Assembly: GCA_021613335.1 (NCBI GenBank)
Contig: JAJTWR010000431.1
Span: forward strand, 2,294,001-2,358,000
Origin: Whitmania pigra
Lineage: Eukaryota > Annelida > Clitellata > Hirudinida > Haemopidae
DNA length: 64,000 nucleotides
Direction: 5' to 3'
The position numbers and the translations under genes were made by a program. The notes beneath the pieces are model-generated. The model saw only the letters and a program-made list of their open reading frames with translations. It did no database searches and was not told where the DNA came from. Shown here piece after piece: positions 39,716 through 48,086 of the stretch. Numbering within the stretch: the stretch's first letter is position 1; each line of letters opens with the position of its first letter.

Positions 39716-41251
39716 GTGAATAAATCCCCTGGGCCAGCCTTGAGTCCCCCGCGGCCGAAGCCGTCGATACCCACTCGCCGAGAGTCGAAACTTTCGGCGC
39801 TGCTGGAGGTCGCCAAGGCATTCTCGGCGGTGCGGAACCTGAACAGCCTCCTTGAGCTCGTCATGAGCGAGGCCACCCGCACGGTCGAAGCGGAGCGTTG
39901 CTCGCTGTTCATCCTCGATTCGATTCGCGGCGAGCTCTGGAGCCGCGTCGCGCAAGGCTCCCATGAGGAAATCCGGGTGCCGCTTTCGGAGGGCATCGCC
40001 GGGGCCGTCGCCCGGAGCGGCGAAATCATCAACCTCCCGGAGGCCTATGATGATCCGCGCTTCTCCCGTGAATGGGACTCGCGCAGCGGCTTTCGCACCA
40101 AAGCGCTCCTGTGCGTTCCGATGCGCGACACCCGGGGAGAAATCACCGGGGTGATTGAAGCGCTCAACACCAACAAGGGCGCCTTCGACAGCGAAGACGA
40201 AGAGCTGCTCTCTGCCTTAGGCGGGCTCGCGGCGCAGGCGATTGAGAACACCATGCTCTCCGAAGAGATTTCGCGGCTCTTCGAAGGGTTCGTCCAGGCC
40301 TCGGTCATCGCGATTGAATCTCGAGACCCGATCACCGCCGGTCACTCCGGTCGGGTCTCCGCGCTGTCCATCGACCTGGCGAAGGCCGTCGACACCATTT
40401 CCTCGGGCAGCTACGCGTCGCTGACTTTTTCAAACGAGCAGATTCAAGAGCTGCGCTACGCCTCGCTGCTGCACGACTTCGGGAAAATCGGCGTGCGCGA
40501 GTCGGTGCTGCTGAAAGCCGAGAAGCTCTTCCCGGAAGAGCTTGAGCGGCTCACGATGCGGGTCGAACTCGCGAAGAAAGACCGGCAGCTCGCCTCTGCA
40601 CTGCGGCTCCTCGACAACCTCAAAATCAAGGGCCTCGCGGAGCGCACCGAGTACGATGTCCAAGAAGAGCGCCGGGTGGCGAAGGAGCTGCGCGAGCTCG
40701 ACGAAATCCTCGCGCTCGTGCGCGAATGCAACCGGCCGACGGTGCACCACGAGGGCATCGCCCACGAGCTGGAGCGCATCGGCACAGTCACCTATGCGGA
40801 CTCAAAGAATCGCATCCACCCGCTTGTGACTCCGGAAGAGCGAGCGGTGCTCGCGATACCCCAGGGCTCGCTCACCGCGGCGGAGCGGCGAGAGATTGAG
40901 ACGCACGTCACGAATTCGTTCCGCTTCCTCTCGCTCATTCCCTGGACCCGGGCGCTCAAGAAAGTGCCGGAGATTGCCTACGCCCACCACGAGCGCGACA
41001 ACGGCAGCGGCTATCCGCGCAACTTGAAGGCCGCCGACATCCCGGTGCAAGCGAAGATCATCGCCATCTCCGACGTGTACGACGCGCTCACTTCGCCGGA
41101 CCGACCGTACAAGTCGTCGATGCCGCATACGCGGGCGCTCGATGTGCTCAACGAAGAAGTCAAGCTGGGCCGCCTCGACAAAGAGCTGACCCGCATCTTC
41201 ATCGAAGCCGAAGTGTCGAAGTCGGCGCTCGAAGGCTTCGATCGCTTTTAG
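39716..41251 (+). CDS. GAF and HD-GYP domain protein, probable c-di-GMP phosphodiesterase
   Basis: A 511-residue cytosolic protein. The N-terminal GAF domain (about 25-180; LLELVMSEATRTVEAERCSLFI, LCVPMRDTRGEITGVIEALN) is followed by an HD-GYP domain: HDFGKIGV with metal-ligand H253-D254, HHERDNGSGYP at about 424, and IAISDVYDALTSPDRPYK. HD-GYP enzymes hydrolyse cyclic di-GMP. Between HDFGKIGV and HHE lie about 170 residues, roughly 110 more than usual, forming a charged helical insert (ELERLTMRVELAKKDRQ). It starts at GTG, with a GGGGA site before it. It is divergent from rplU. Confidence 0.88.
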   Translation: MNKSPGPALSPPRPKPSIPTRRESKLSALLEVAKAFSAVRNLNSLLELVMSEATRTVEAERCSLFILDSIRGELWSRVAQGSHEEIRVPLSEGIAGAVARSGEIINLPEAYDDPRFSREWDSRSGFRTKALLCVPMRDTRGEITGVIEALNTNKGAFDSEDEELLSALGGLAAQAIENTMLSEEISRLFEGFVQASVIAIESRDPITAGHSGRVSALSIDLAKAVDTISSGSYASLTFSNEQIQELRYASLLHDFGKIGVRESVLLKAEKLFPEELERLTMRVELAKKDRQLASALRLLDNLKIKGLAERTEYDVQEERRVAKELRELDEILALVRECNRPTVHHEGIAHELERIGTVTYADSKNRIHPLVTPEERAVLAIPQGSLTAAERREIETHVTNSFRFLSLIPWTRALKKVPEIAYAHHERDNGSGYPRNLKAADIPVQAKIIAISDVYDALTSPDRPYKSSMPHTRALDVLNEEVKLGRLDKELTRIFIEAEVSKSALEGFDRF

Positions 41252-41288
41252 CGGTGCGCTGCGGACAGGGTGCTACGGACCGGGCTTC

Positions 41289-42287
41289 CTAAGGACAGGG
41301 AGCATTGGGCGCGCCGGGCGTACCGAAGTCTCCGCTCGGCAGGCGGTAGGTGCCTGCGTCGGGCGTGAGGCACAGCTCTCCGCGAAGCCCTCGTTGCCAG
41401 GAGCGGCCGGGGCGCCCAGCGTCGTAGTCGACGCGGTCAATGAGGCCGCCGTCCGCTGCCCGCAGCACGACGCTCCCCTTGGTGTTGGTGAGGCCGAGGT
41501 TCGCTACCAAGTCCACCCGCGGCAGCTCTGCCGCGTCGCTCGCAGCGATGACAAAGTAGGCGCCGCTCTTCATGCGCTGGCAGCTCTCCGCCTCGAAGGC
41601 GACGCTGCGTTGGCCGAGTTCTACCGTGACCCCGCTCAAGTCCACATCTCGGTTGGTCGAAAGTTCGAGGTATTCCCCGAGCGCGTCGGCGACTTTCGCC
41701 GGGTCGACCATCACCTCCGAGATGCGTAGGCCCGCTGCCGGAAGCCGCAGGCGGACGCCGCCGTCGTCGCGGCATTGGTTTGCGGCGAGCGGCGTTACGC
41801 AGGGGCGCGGCGCGGGTCCGGCGCTCGCCACTTCGGAGTCGGTGAAACACACGCCGCCGTCGGGGAGCCGCTGCAACGACTGCGCTTGGGGCCAGCTCGT
41901 CGCCCACGAGAGAACATCGATGGTGACGGCCCCGCAGCGAAGGCCGAGGATGCCGCCGTCGGGAACTGCCGGTCCAAGCGCAGTGCGGTACGCGGCTTGG
42001 CCAACGCGCGCTTGGGTCAACACGAGGCGCTCGCCGGCGTCGATGGTACCCGACAGCAGCACTTGGCTGCGCTCGTCGGACGCGCCGCGTGCATAGAGCG
42101 TGGCTCCGAAGAGCGAGCGCTCGCGCGAGGCACGGCTGCGCAGGGCTATCCACTCGCCGCCGGAGGACGACTTCGGCTGCAGGAGCGCCTCTTCGAGGGT
42201 GAGCTCGCCGGCTGCTATGGCGTTGCAGTCGCTCGCCGCGTCGCCGCAGGCGAATACCAGCGCTGCGAGCGCGAGACCGCGCCTCAC
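41289..42287 (-). CDS. Lamin-tail domain lipoprotein
   Basis: A 332-residue protein with a lipoprotein signal (LALAALVFACGD). The C-terminal half has a lamin-tail-like domain: LRISEVMVDPAKVADALGEYLELSTN, VDLSGVTVELG, then GAYFVIAASDAAELP and GSVVLRAADGGLIDRVDYD. The N-terminal half (ELTLEEALLQPKSSSGGEWIALR, then ERLVLTQARVG) looks like a second, degenerate copy. Bacterial lamin-tail domains occur on secreted nucleases and surface proteins. It starts within the last codons of the upstream outer-membrane gene (4-base overlap). Confidence 0.75.
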   Translation of the reverse strand: MRRGLALAALVFACGDAASDCNAIAAGELTLEEALLQPKSSSGGEWIALRSRASRERSLFGATLYARGASDERSQVLLSGTIDAGERLVLTQARVGQAAYRTALGPAVPDGGILGLRCGAVTIDVLSWATSWPQAQSLQRLPDGGVCFTDSEVASAGPAPRPCVTPLAANQCRDDGGVRLRLPAAGLRISEVMVDPAKVADALGEYLELSTNRDVDLSGVTVELGQRSVAFEAESCQRMKSGAYFVIAASDAAELPRVDLVANLGLTNTKGSVVLRAADGGLIDRVDYDAGRPGRSWQRGLRGELCLTPDAGTYRLPSGDFGTPGAPNAPCP

Positions 42288-44239
42288 GTGGCACCGCCGA
42301 TGCGCATGCCGAGTCGGTGCTCCAGGGGACGCCCGGCGAGCCAGGCGACGAGTTCGTAGCTCGCGGAGAGCTGCAAGTAGGCTCCGAACGCGTAGCTGAG
42401 TGTCACGCCGGCGGTAGCGCGGCGGGGCCCGGCCCGCAGGTCGTCGTCGTGGTAGCCGAGGTGGACGCGGCTCGTGAGCGCCCGGAAGGAGGGCCGCCAG
42501 ACGGCGAGCGCCGAGAGCGCCGTGCGTCGGTCGTCGAGGTGGTACTGCACCGTCGCCTCGACGCCGAGGTGCGCGGCCGGAACGTCAGCGCGCAGCCCCA
42601 CATGGTAGATGGCCACTGCGCAGCCCGCGAGTGCTTCTTCCTCGGTGCAGGTTGTCGTGTCGCGCCGCCAGGCGCCGCCGCCCCAGAGGCTCAGGAGGAG
42701 CGCGGGCGTGGGCGCGTAGTCGAGGCCGAGCTGGGCTTTGCCGCGCGGAAGCGAAAAGTCGGTGCGCCCGGAGCCGTCGAGCAACGCCCGCAGCGCGAAG
42801 CCGCGCACCGGGCGGGCGAGGAGCGTGAGGCGGCTACCGAGTTCGTCGCGCGCTCGGGAGCCTTCGACTTCGTCGGCGGCGGCAGTCGGGCGAGCGTAGG
42901 GGTTGTCGAAGTCTTTGCCGAAGTACCGCAGTCCCCAGGAGAGCTCGCCCCACCGGCTGCTCCAGCGCAGGCGCGCGGCCGCGGCGAAGTCGCCGCCCCG
43001 GTCCCGGTCGATACTGCGGGCGAGTTCCACCGAAAGGTCGCCCAGGCGGTGACGACCCTCGAAGGAAAGGCCGACGGCCCCGAAGGCGCCGCTCGTCGGG
43101 TATTTGCTCGACAGTCGAAAGACGAGCCCCGGAAGCATGAAGGGTACCGCGCCGTAAGCGGTGAGACCGAAGCGCAGGCGCTCGCCGTAGCGAAGTCCGA
43201 AGTGCGCGCCGAAGGCGAGCTCGTGAAACACCGAGGGCAGGGTGGTGGTGACGAGTCGTCTTCCGCTGTTGCCGACGTAGACCGGGATGCTTTCGCAGGT
43301 TGCGCAGCGGGCGAGCTCGTACTGGTACACCGCTCGCGGCGTCCAAGCGACGAAGGCTTGCCCCTCGGCGCGCAGGCGCGTGCCCAGCGGGAACTCCGCG
43401 AGGTCGATGGCGAGGCCGCGAAAGCTCTCTCGGTAGGCGTCGTCGGGCGTTACGTAATGCGGGCAATTGTCGGCGGGGACAATGCGGCAGCTCTGCGCGA
43501 AGAGCCGCGGCGTGCGCGCGGTGGCTATGAGGCTCAGCCCGTTGGCCTCGGCGGAGCGGGTGGTGTCGAGGACGAGGCGCAGCGCATAGCCGAGGGAAAA
43601 CGTGCCGCCGATGAGCTCGATGCGGCGATAGCGCCAGGCGACGTACCCTCGCGGCGCGGCGACGGTGTAGGGCAGCCCGGTCGTCTGCAGCGTGTCGCCG
43701 ACGGTGCTGACCGGCCCCGCGCGGAGGCGCAGCCCAGTGAGCGTCATGCCGCCGCGAAGGCCCCAGGGAGCGTCCGCTGTGAGGTCGATGGCGAAGGGCG
43801 GCGCGAGTCCATCGCTGGGCGCGCCGCGCAGCCGCGCGTTCCAGGCGAGCTTGAAGCTGCGGCGGTTGTCCGCCGTCTGCGGTGGCGCGGTTTTGCCCCC
43901 CGCGCGCTCCGGCACCGAAACGCGGAAGAACGGCGCGAGTTCCGGTGGCAACTCCGGCACGCGCCGAAAGACCTCCGCCAAGTTCCGAAAGGGGCCGTGC
44001 TCCTCTCGCTCGCGGAGGAGGCGCTGCGCGAGCGCTTCGGTGAGGAGGGGGATTTGCCGAAGCTCCTCGAAGCTCGCGCGATTCAGGTCGAGCGGTGCGC
44101 TCGCCGCGTCGCGAAGTTGGTCGAGGATGGGCGTCGGCACCTCCTCACTCAATTCGAGGTCGGCGGTGAGCGGACGCACGAGGAGCTGGTCCGTCGACCC
44201 GGCGGTGATGCTGGAAATGACGAGACACAACCGGAGCAC
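42284..44239 (-). CDS. Helix-hairpin-helix plus outer-membrane barrel protein
   Basis: A 651-residue exported protein. Residues about 45-105 hold a ComEA-like helix-hairpin-helix DNA-binding motif (PLDLNRASFEELRQIPLL, LREREEHGPFRNLAEVFRRVP). The rest (about 130-651) is a run of amphipathic beta strands with alternating aromatics, ending in RLGMRIGG, as in large outer-membrane barrels. A signal peptide is at the N-terminus (LRLCLVISSITAGS). It resembles HHH-containing outer-membrane proteins known mainly from Bacteroidetes-like genomes. Whether DNA is the ligand is untested. It is coupled to the lamin-tail gene. Confidence 0.75.
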   Translation of the reverse strand: MLRLCLVISSITAGSTDQLLVRPLTADLELSEEVPTPILDQLRDAASAPLDLNRASFEELRQIPLLTEALAQRLLREREEHGPFRNLAEVFRRVPELPPELAPFFRVSVPERAGGKTAPPQTADNRRSFKLAWNARLRGAPSDGLAPPFAIDLTADAPWGLRGGMTLTGLRLRAGPVSTVGDTLQTTGLPYTVAAPRGYVAWRYRRIELIGGTFSLGYALRLVLDTTRSAEANGLSLIATARTPRLFAQSCRIVPADNCPHYVTPDDAYRESFRGLAIDLAEFPLGTRLRAEGQAFVAWTPRAVYQYELARCATCESIPVYVGNSGRRLVTTTLPSVFHELAFGAHFGLRYGERLRFGLTAYGAVPFMLPGLVFRLSSKYPTSGAFGAVGLSFEGRHRLGDLSVELARSIDRDRGGDFAAAARLRWSSRWGELSWGLRYFGKDFDNPYARPTAAADEVEGSRARDELGSRLTLLARPVRGFALRALLDGSGRTDFSLPRGKAQLGLDYAPTPALLLSLWGGGAWRRDTTTCTEEEALAGCAVAIYHVGLRADVPAAHLGVEATVQYHLDDRRTALSALAVWRPSFRALTSRVHLGYHDDDLRAGPRRATAGVTLSYAFGAYLQLSASYELVAWLAGRPLEHRLGMRIGGAT

Positions 44240-44306
44240 CCACCACCTCCCGAGTGCGGAGGGTGCAAGAGCAGTGCCGCTCAGCTACCGGCGAGGCGTC
44301 GGCGGC

Positions 44307-45017
44307 TCAGCTGCGGAGCGCGGCGATTGCTTTCGCGTAGTCGCCGGATTGGAACACGGATTTCCCGGCGACGATGGTGTCGGCGCCGGCTTCGATGACT
44401 GCCCGCGCAGTCTTCGGGTCCATGCCACCGTCCACTTCGATGGACACCTCGCGGCGCCCGCGGGCATCGAGGAGCGCGCGGAGGCGTCGGACTTTGTCGA
44501 CGCTCGACGGAATGAAGTCCTGGCCGCCGAACCCGGGGTTCACGCTCATGATCAGCACCATGTCGACCTCGTCGATGCACTCTTCGAGTGTAGAAATAGA
44601 GGTGGCCGGATTGATGACGACCGCTGGGCTCACCCCGAGTGCGCGAATCTGCTTCAAGGTGCGGTGGAGGTGGATGCAGGCCTCTTGGTGCACAGTGAGA
44701 ACGGCAGCACCAGCGCGGGCGAAGGCCTCGATGTACTTCTCCGGCTCGACGATCATCAGGTGAACGTCGAGCGGAAGCGTCGTGGCGCGCTTGAGGGCCT
44801 CGACCACCAGAGGGCCGATAGTTATGTTCGGCACAAAGCGGCCATCCATGACATCTATATGGAGGAAGTCCGCACCAGCCTCTTGAACAGCCCGAGCATC
44901 ACGGTCCAAATGCCCGAAATCTGCGGACAGCATAGAGGGCGCAATCCGGATCCGCGCCTTGTCAGATAACTTTCGTGGAGATGAATCGTCTGGTATGAAA
45001 TTTTTCTTGGCGATCAC
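44307..45017 (-). CDS. rpe: Ribulose-phosphate 3-epimerase
   Basis: Interconverts ribulose 5-phosphate and xylulose 5-phosphate in the pentose phosphate pathway. A 236-residue TIM barrel with IAPSMLSADFGHL, the metal-binding HIDVMDGRFVPNITIG, LDVHLMIVEPEKYI, MSVNPGFGGQ and EVDGGMDPKTA. The GTG start gives about 20 extra residues before the conserved IRIAPSML. Upstream sequence shows no strong ribosome site, so a later start is possible. Confidence 0.95.
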   Translation of the reverse strand: MIAKKNFIPDDSSPRKLSDKARIRIAPSMLSADFGHLDRDARAVQEAGADFLHIDVMDGRFVPNITIGPLVVEALKRATTLPLDVHLMIVEPEKYIEAFARAGAAVLTVHQEACIHLHRTLKQIRALGVSPAVVINPATSISTLEECIDEVDMVLIMSVNPGFGGQDFIPSSVDKVRRLRALLDARGRREVSIEVDGGMDPKTARAVIEAGADTIVAGKSVFQSGDYAKAIAALRS

Positions 45018-45112
45018 GGCGAGGATCCCGGGTAAACTCTCAGGGCAAATAGCATGTTGCAGGGGCTTTCAATCTTCCTTGGAAAAATGATGCTCTCATC
45101 CGCAGGTGCTCA

Positions 45113-45769
45113 GTGAAGCAGATCCCCGTTTCTTCCTACCTCATTGATTCAGTTGAGGCATTGGCGAAAGACATGAGTTTATCCCCAGTGGCCCTTTGTA
45201 ATCAGGCGGTATACGCTTGGCTCCGGCTGTCGGGAATAGACGTACCGGTCTCGCTGCCGATGGTTTTGCGTGAGGTCTCCGGCTACCATGAAGGGCGCGA
45301 TGTAGCGTCAACTCTGAATCCACCGGCTCCAACGGCGAATCTCGATCTCCGGCGACCTCAGACGACCGAGCTTCATGCTGCTCCGGCGCGACCGGCGAGA
45401 GACCCGTCGAGAGAGAGGGGCGAGGCGACTGCTATCGGCATGATGCCGACCGCGAACGCTCCAAATGTCGATTCTCCGACGACGCGCCAGCATCTGATGA
45501 TCCTGCGCGACAACGAACTCCCGGTCCGCGTCGACGTCGACCGCTTCCTCATCGGCCGCGCTCCGCAGTGCGACCTCGTCATCGCTTCTCCGCGCGTCTC
45601 GCGAGAGCATGCGGTGATCACCTGGGAGAACGGTCAATACTTCTTGAAAGACCTCGGCTCGTCCAACGGCACTTGGATGAGCGGCGAGCGCATTACTCGC
45701 CGCCCACTCACGAGTGGCGACAGCGTCGTGCTCGGCACCGAGCCGCTGACCTTTGAATTGAAGGACTAG
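45113..45769 (+). CDS. FHA-domain protein
   Basis: A 218-residue cytosolic protein. The N-terminal 60 residues (QIPVSSYLIDSVEALAKDMSLSP, then VYAWLRLSGIDVPVSL) form a helical region of unclear type. A disordered linker follows, then a C-terminal FHA phosphothreonine-recognition domain (about 135-215): RFLIGRAPQCDLVI, SPRVSREHAVI, LKDLGSSNGTWMSGERI. It likely reads Ser/Thr kinase signals. It starts at GTG. The stop at 45767-45769 is followed at once by the headless Schlafen frame. Confidence 0.85.
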   Translation: MKQIPVSSYLIDSVEALAKDMSLSPVALCNQAVYAWLRLSGIDVPVSLPMVLREVSGYHEGRDVASTLNPPAPTANLDLRRPQTTELHAAPARPARDPSRERGEATAIGMMPTANAPNVDSPTTRQHLMILRDNELPVRVDVDRFLIGRAPQCDLVIASPRVSREHAVITWENGQYFLKDLGSSNGTWMSGERITRRPLTSGDSVVLGTEPLTFELKD

Positions 45770-45842
45770 CGCGCCTTCTCGGCAGCAAGTCGTCGAACTA
45801 CTCAAGCGCGATGCTACCAACGCTGACGCACTCGCCGCGGAG
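45770..45842 (+). pseudogene. Untranslatable N-terminal remnant of the AlbA_2 gene
   Basis: The frame of the next gene stays open back to 45762 and reads QQVVELLKRDATNADALAAE, which fits the missing first helix and strand of an AlbA_2 domain (family pattern: ExKRd...alaaeivAFANt). It contains no ATG, GTG or TTG. The normal start has therefore been lost, or the unit was joined to the FHA gene. Confidence 0.5.
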
Positions 45843-47231
45843 ATGGTGGCCTTCGCGAATTCCGAAGGCGGTAAGATATTCTTTGGCGTATCCGACGATG
45901 GGAGCATGCCCGGCCTTGCTCCCCTAGACGTCAAGCGAATCAACCAACTCATCGGCAACACGGCGAACCATTCAGTGCGCAGCCCACTGTCCGTCACGAC
46001 ATCAAACGTCGCTCTTCCGAATGGACGAGTTGTCATCGTCCTCTCGATTCCTCAAGGGCTCGACAAACCGTATTTCGACCGAAATGGTGTCATCTGGTTG
46101 AAGGCTGGCGCTGACAAACGGCGCGTGAATTCAAAGGAACAACTTCGCCGCTTGTTCCAAGAGAGTGACCAATTTCACGCCGACGAGTTGCCGACCAAAG
46201 CGGGGCTCGAAGCACTCGACGAACTACGCTTTCGTGATTTCTTGCGGGACCACTACGGGCAGAAGCTGCCTTCAGATCCAGCAGATCGATTGCGCTTGCT
46301 CGTCAATATTCATCTGGCCACCAAGGCGGGGGTTCTCAACCTCGCGGGTCTGCTGTTGTTCGCGGAACAACCCCAGCGCTTCAAGCCTCAGTTTGTCGTC
46401 AAGGCGGTGAGATACCCCGGTGCCGGCATCCACACCTCAAAGTACGACGACATCGACGACATCAATGGCCCGTTGAGAGCCCAATACGATGCGGCTCTTG
46501 GGTTTGTGCTTCGCAACTTGCACAAAGTGCAGGTGGGCGGAGTGAATAGTCCGGGCGTACCGGAGATTCCTCCAGTCGTTTTTGAAGAATTGCTGGTCAA
46601 CGCTCTCCTTCACCGCGACTACTTGATCAGCGCTCCGATCCGAATTTTCATTTACGAAAACCGGATTGAGATCATCAACCCCGGCACCTTGCCCAACAGC
46701 CTGTCCCTTGAAAACATTCTTTCCGGCAACTCCAACCTCCGAAACCCTATCCTCGCGACCTATGTCGCCAAGGGGATGCTTCCGTACAGCGGGCTCGGTT
46801 CCGGCGTCCCGCGCGCGCTGGAGGCATGGCCTGATATCGAGTTTCGCGATGACCGCAGCGGCAATCTCTTCATCGCTACGGTGAAGAGGAAGGCTCTTGC
46901 CCCGGGAGCGGTGGTTGAGGAGCACCAGCCGAGGACCACCCAGAAACTACCCCAAAACTACCCAGAAAACGACCGAAAACTACCCAGAAACTACCCAGAA
47001 AGCGCCGAAGGACTACCCAGAAGCTACCCAGAAACTACCCAGAAACTCCTCAGCTTGATCATGGAGGATGCAAACGTCACCCGGCAAAAGCTTTCCAAGG
47101 CACTCGGCATCACTCCCGATGGCGTGAAGTACCACTTGCGAAAGCTGCAGGATGAGGGCCGCCTCCGACGAATCGGTCCCGACAAGGGAGGCCGCTGGGA
47201 AGTCGTGAACTTCGACGGCAGTCGAGAGTGA
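45843..47231 (+). CDS. Schlafen/AlbA_2 ATP-binding transcriptional regulator, N-terminus missing
   Basis: A 462-residue reading from the first available ATG. It begins inside the AlbA_2 domain (VAFANSEGGKIFFGVSDDG), then continues through a middle region (YPGAGIHTSKYDDI) and a GHKL-like ATP-binding part (EELLVNALLHRDY, IFIYENRIEIINPG, GLGSGVPRALEAWP). A repeat linker (46936-47045) and a C-terminal winged helix (VTRQKLSKALGITPDGVKYHLRKLQDEG) follow. About 30 N-terminal residues are absent and no ribosome site precedes the ATG, so it may be poorly expressed or dead. Base use is less GC-biased than in flanking core genes, suggesting transfer. Confidence 0.75.
   Translation: MVAFANSEGGKIFFGVSDDGSMPGLAPLDVKRINQLIGNTANHSVRSPLSVTTSNVALPNGRVVIVLSIPQGLDKPYFDRNGVIWLKAGADKRRVNSKEQLRRLFQESDQFHADELPTKAGLEALDELRFRDFLRDHYGQKLPSDPADRLRLLVNIHLATKAGVLNLAGLLLFAEQPQRFKPQFVVKAVRYPGAGIHTSKYDDIDDINGPLRAQYDAALGFVLRNLHKVQVGGVNSPGVPEIPPVVFEELLVNALLHRDYLISAPIRIFIYENRIEIINPGTLPNSLSLENILSGNSNLRNPILATYVAKGMLPYSGLGSGVPRALEAWPDIEFRDDRSGNLFIATVKRKALAPGAVVEEHQPRTTQKLPQNYPENDRKLPRNYPESAEGLPRSYPETTQKLLSLIMEDANVTRQKLSKALGITPDGVKYHLRKLQDEGRLRRIGPDKGGRWEVVNFDGSRE
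46936..47045 (+). repeat. Ten tandem 11-bp repeats encoding an 11-residue linker repeat
   Basis: Ten consecutive 11-base units, consensus CTACCCAGAAA; six have an identical CTACCCAGAA core (starts 46958, 46980, 46991, 47013, 47024, 47035). Because 11 is not a multiple of three, successive units are read in three frames, giving the amino-acid period LPRNYPETTQK per three units. Gain or loss of one or two units would shift the frame of the C-terminal winged helix. Confidence 0.9.
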
Positions 47232-47279
47232 TGAACAGGCTCTAGCGTTCGCTTCCGCGAGTGCGTTTCGAACTCTTCA

Positions 47280-47765
47280 TCACCGCTTGGCGCTGTCAGC
47301 GGCGAGTAGCTCGTCGAGTTGCTCAAACGACTCGATGCACCCGGCGGTGCTCCCTGAGGCAATAGCCTCATCCAAAGATTGCTTCGTCGGGTAGAGCTCG
47401 CTCATGACGAGGAAGGTCTTACCCGCGCGGTCTTCAAACGTGACCGTGGTGACCTGCCCGTTGTCGCCGCTCTCTTCGTTCGTCCACACGAGTCTCGAAT
47501 TTGGGACTGCCTCCAGATACTTCCCGAAGAACTCCATCGGCTTGGGAAAGTCCGGGTGGCGGATGACGAACCGGTAGCCGCCCCCAACCCGAGCGTCCAC
47601 TTCGCAGGACTCCAAGGTCATGTGCAGCGACTTCGGCGTCCACCACTGCTTGAGCTGTTCCGGCTTGCTCCACGCGTCGAACACGGCGGCGACAGGGGCA
47701 TGAAAGGTTCGGCTGACAACCAAGACTTGCTCCGACTTTCGTTCGACTTTCGTTTCGTTCTTCAT
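47280..47765 (-). CDS. SRPBCC (AHSA1/ActivatorHsp90-like) domain protein
   Basis: A 161-residue protein with the AHSA1-like fold: VVSRTFHAPVAAVFDAWSKPEQLKQWW at the start, then GGGYRFVIRHPDFP, YLEAVPNSRLVWTNEE, TTVTFEDRAGKTFL and a final helix. SRPBCC proteins bind hydrophobic ligands; no ligand is evident. The ATG at 47765 has GAGGA seven bases upstream, so longer starts are rejected. It is transcribed against the Schlafen gene and is divergent from the TIGR04255 cassette. Confidence 0.85.
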   Translation of the reverse strand: MKNETKVERKSEQVLVVSRTFHAPVAAVFDAWSKPEQLKQWWTPKSLHMTLESCEVDARVGGGYRFVIRHPDFPKPMEFFGKYLEAVPNSRLVWTNEESGDNGQVTTVTFEDRAGKTFLVMSELYPTKQSLDEAIASGSTAGCIESFEQLDELLAADSAKR

Positions 47766-48086
47766 GGCCATTCCTCGCTTTCGTGAGTCACTCACGCGTG
47801 TGGAGGAGAGCGACATCGCCGCAGCTCCGAGTTCATCGCAACTGAACGACTCTATGCAGAAAGAGCACTCCGTGGGGCATGGTTTTTGCTCTCAATGGTG
47901 GCCAGCGAGGTCGCTACTCGCTTCACGTCGGGAGGGGATTGAACGGCCAATGAGCACGTCACCGCAGTCTGGATGCAGTGGTCTTTCGGACAACTTCAGC
48001 AACTATAACCATTCAATATCACTATGGATAATCGCCAATTTCACACTCCATTTCACAGTGCCGAGCACCACGGATATCCTCGGGTT
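47766..48086. other. 321-base intergenic region between the SRPBCC gene and the three-gene cassette
   Basis: The part nearest 48000 is AT-rich (AACTATAACCATTC, then ACTATGGATAATCG) and is the likely promoter region of the plus-strand cassette. I see no tRNA, terminator, repeat or convincing small gene in it. A short plus-strand frame starting at 47764 has no homology visible to me. Confidence 0.5.

Noticed and set aside
39674..39718. c-di-GMP riboswitch before the HD-GYP gene
   Set aside because: A hairpin is present, but the conserved GEMM core sequences and tetraloop/receptor are not visible.
42317..44398. 693-codon plus-strand frame opposite the outer-membrane HHH gene
   Set aside because: Arg/Gly/Ala/Glu-rich shadow; the minus-strand frame has a signal peptide, an HHH motif and beta-strand pattern.
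46936..47045. CRISPR array
   Set aside because: The repeats are contiguous 11-base units without spacers and lie inside a coding frame.
47232..47279. Intrinsic terminator between the convergent Schlafen and SRPBCC genes
   Set aside because: Only weak pairing (GTTCG/CGAAC) without a T tract.
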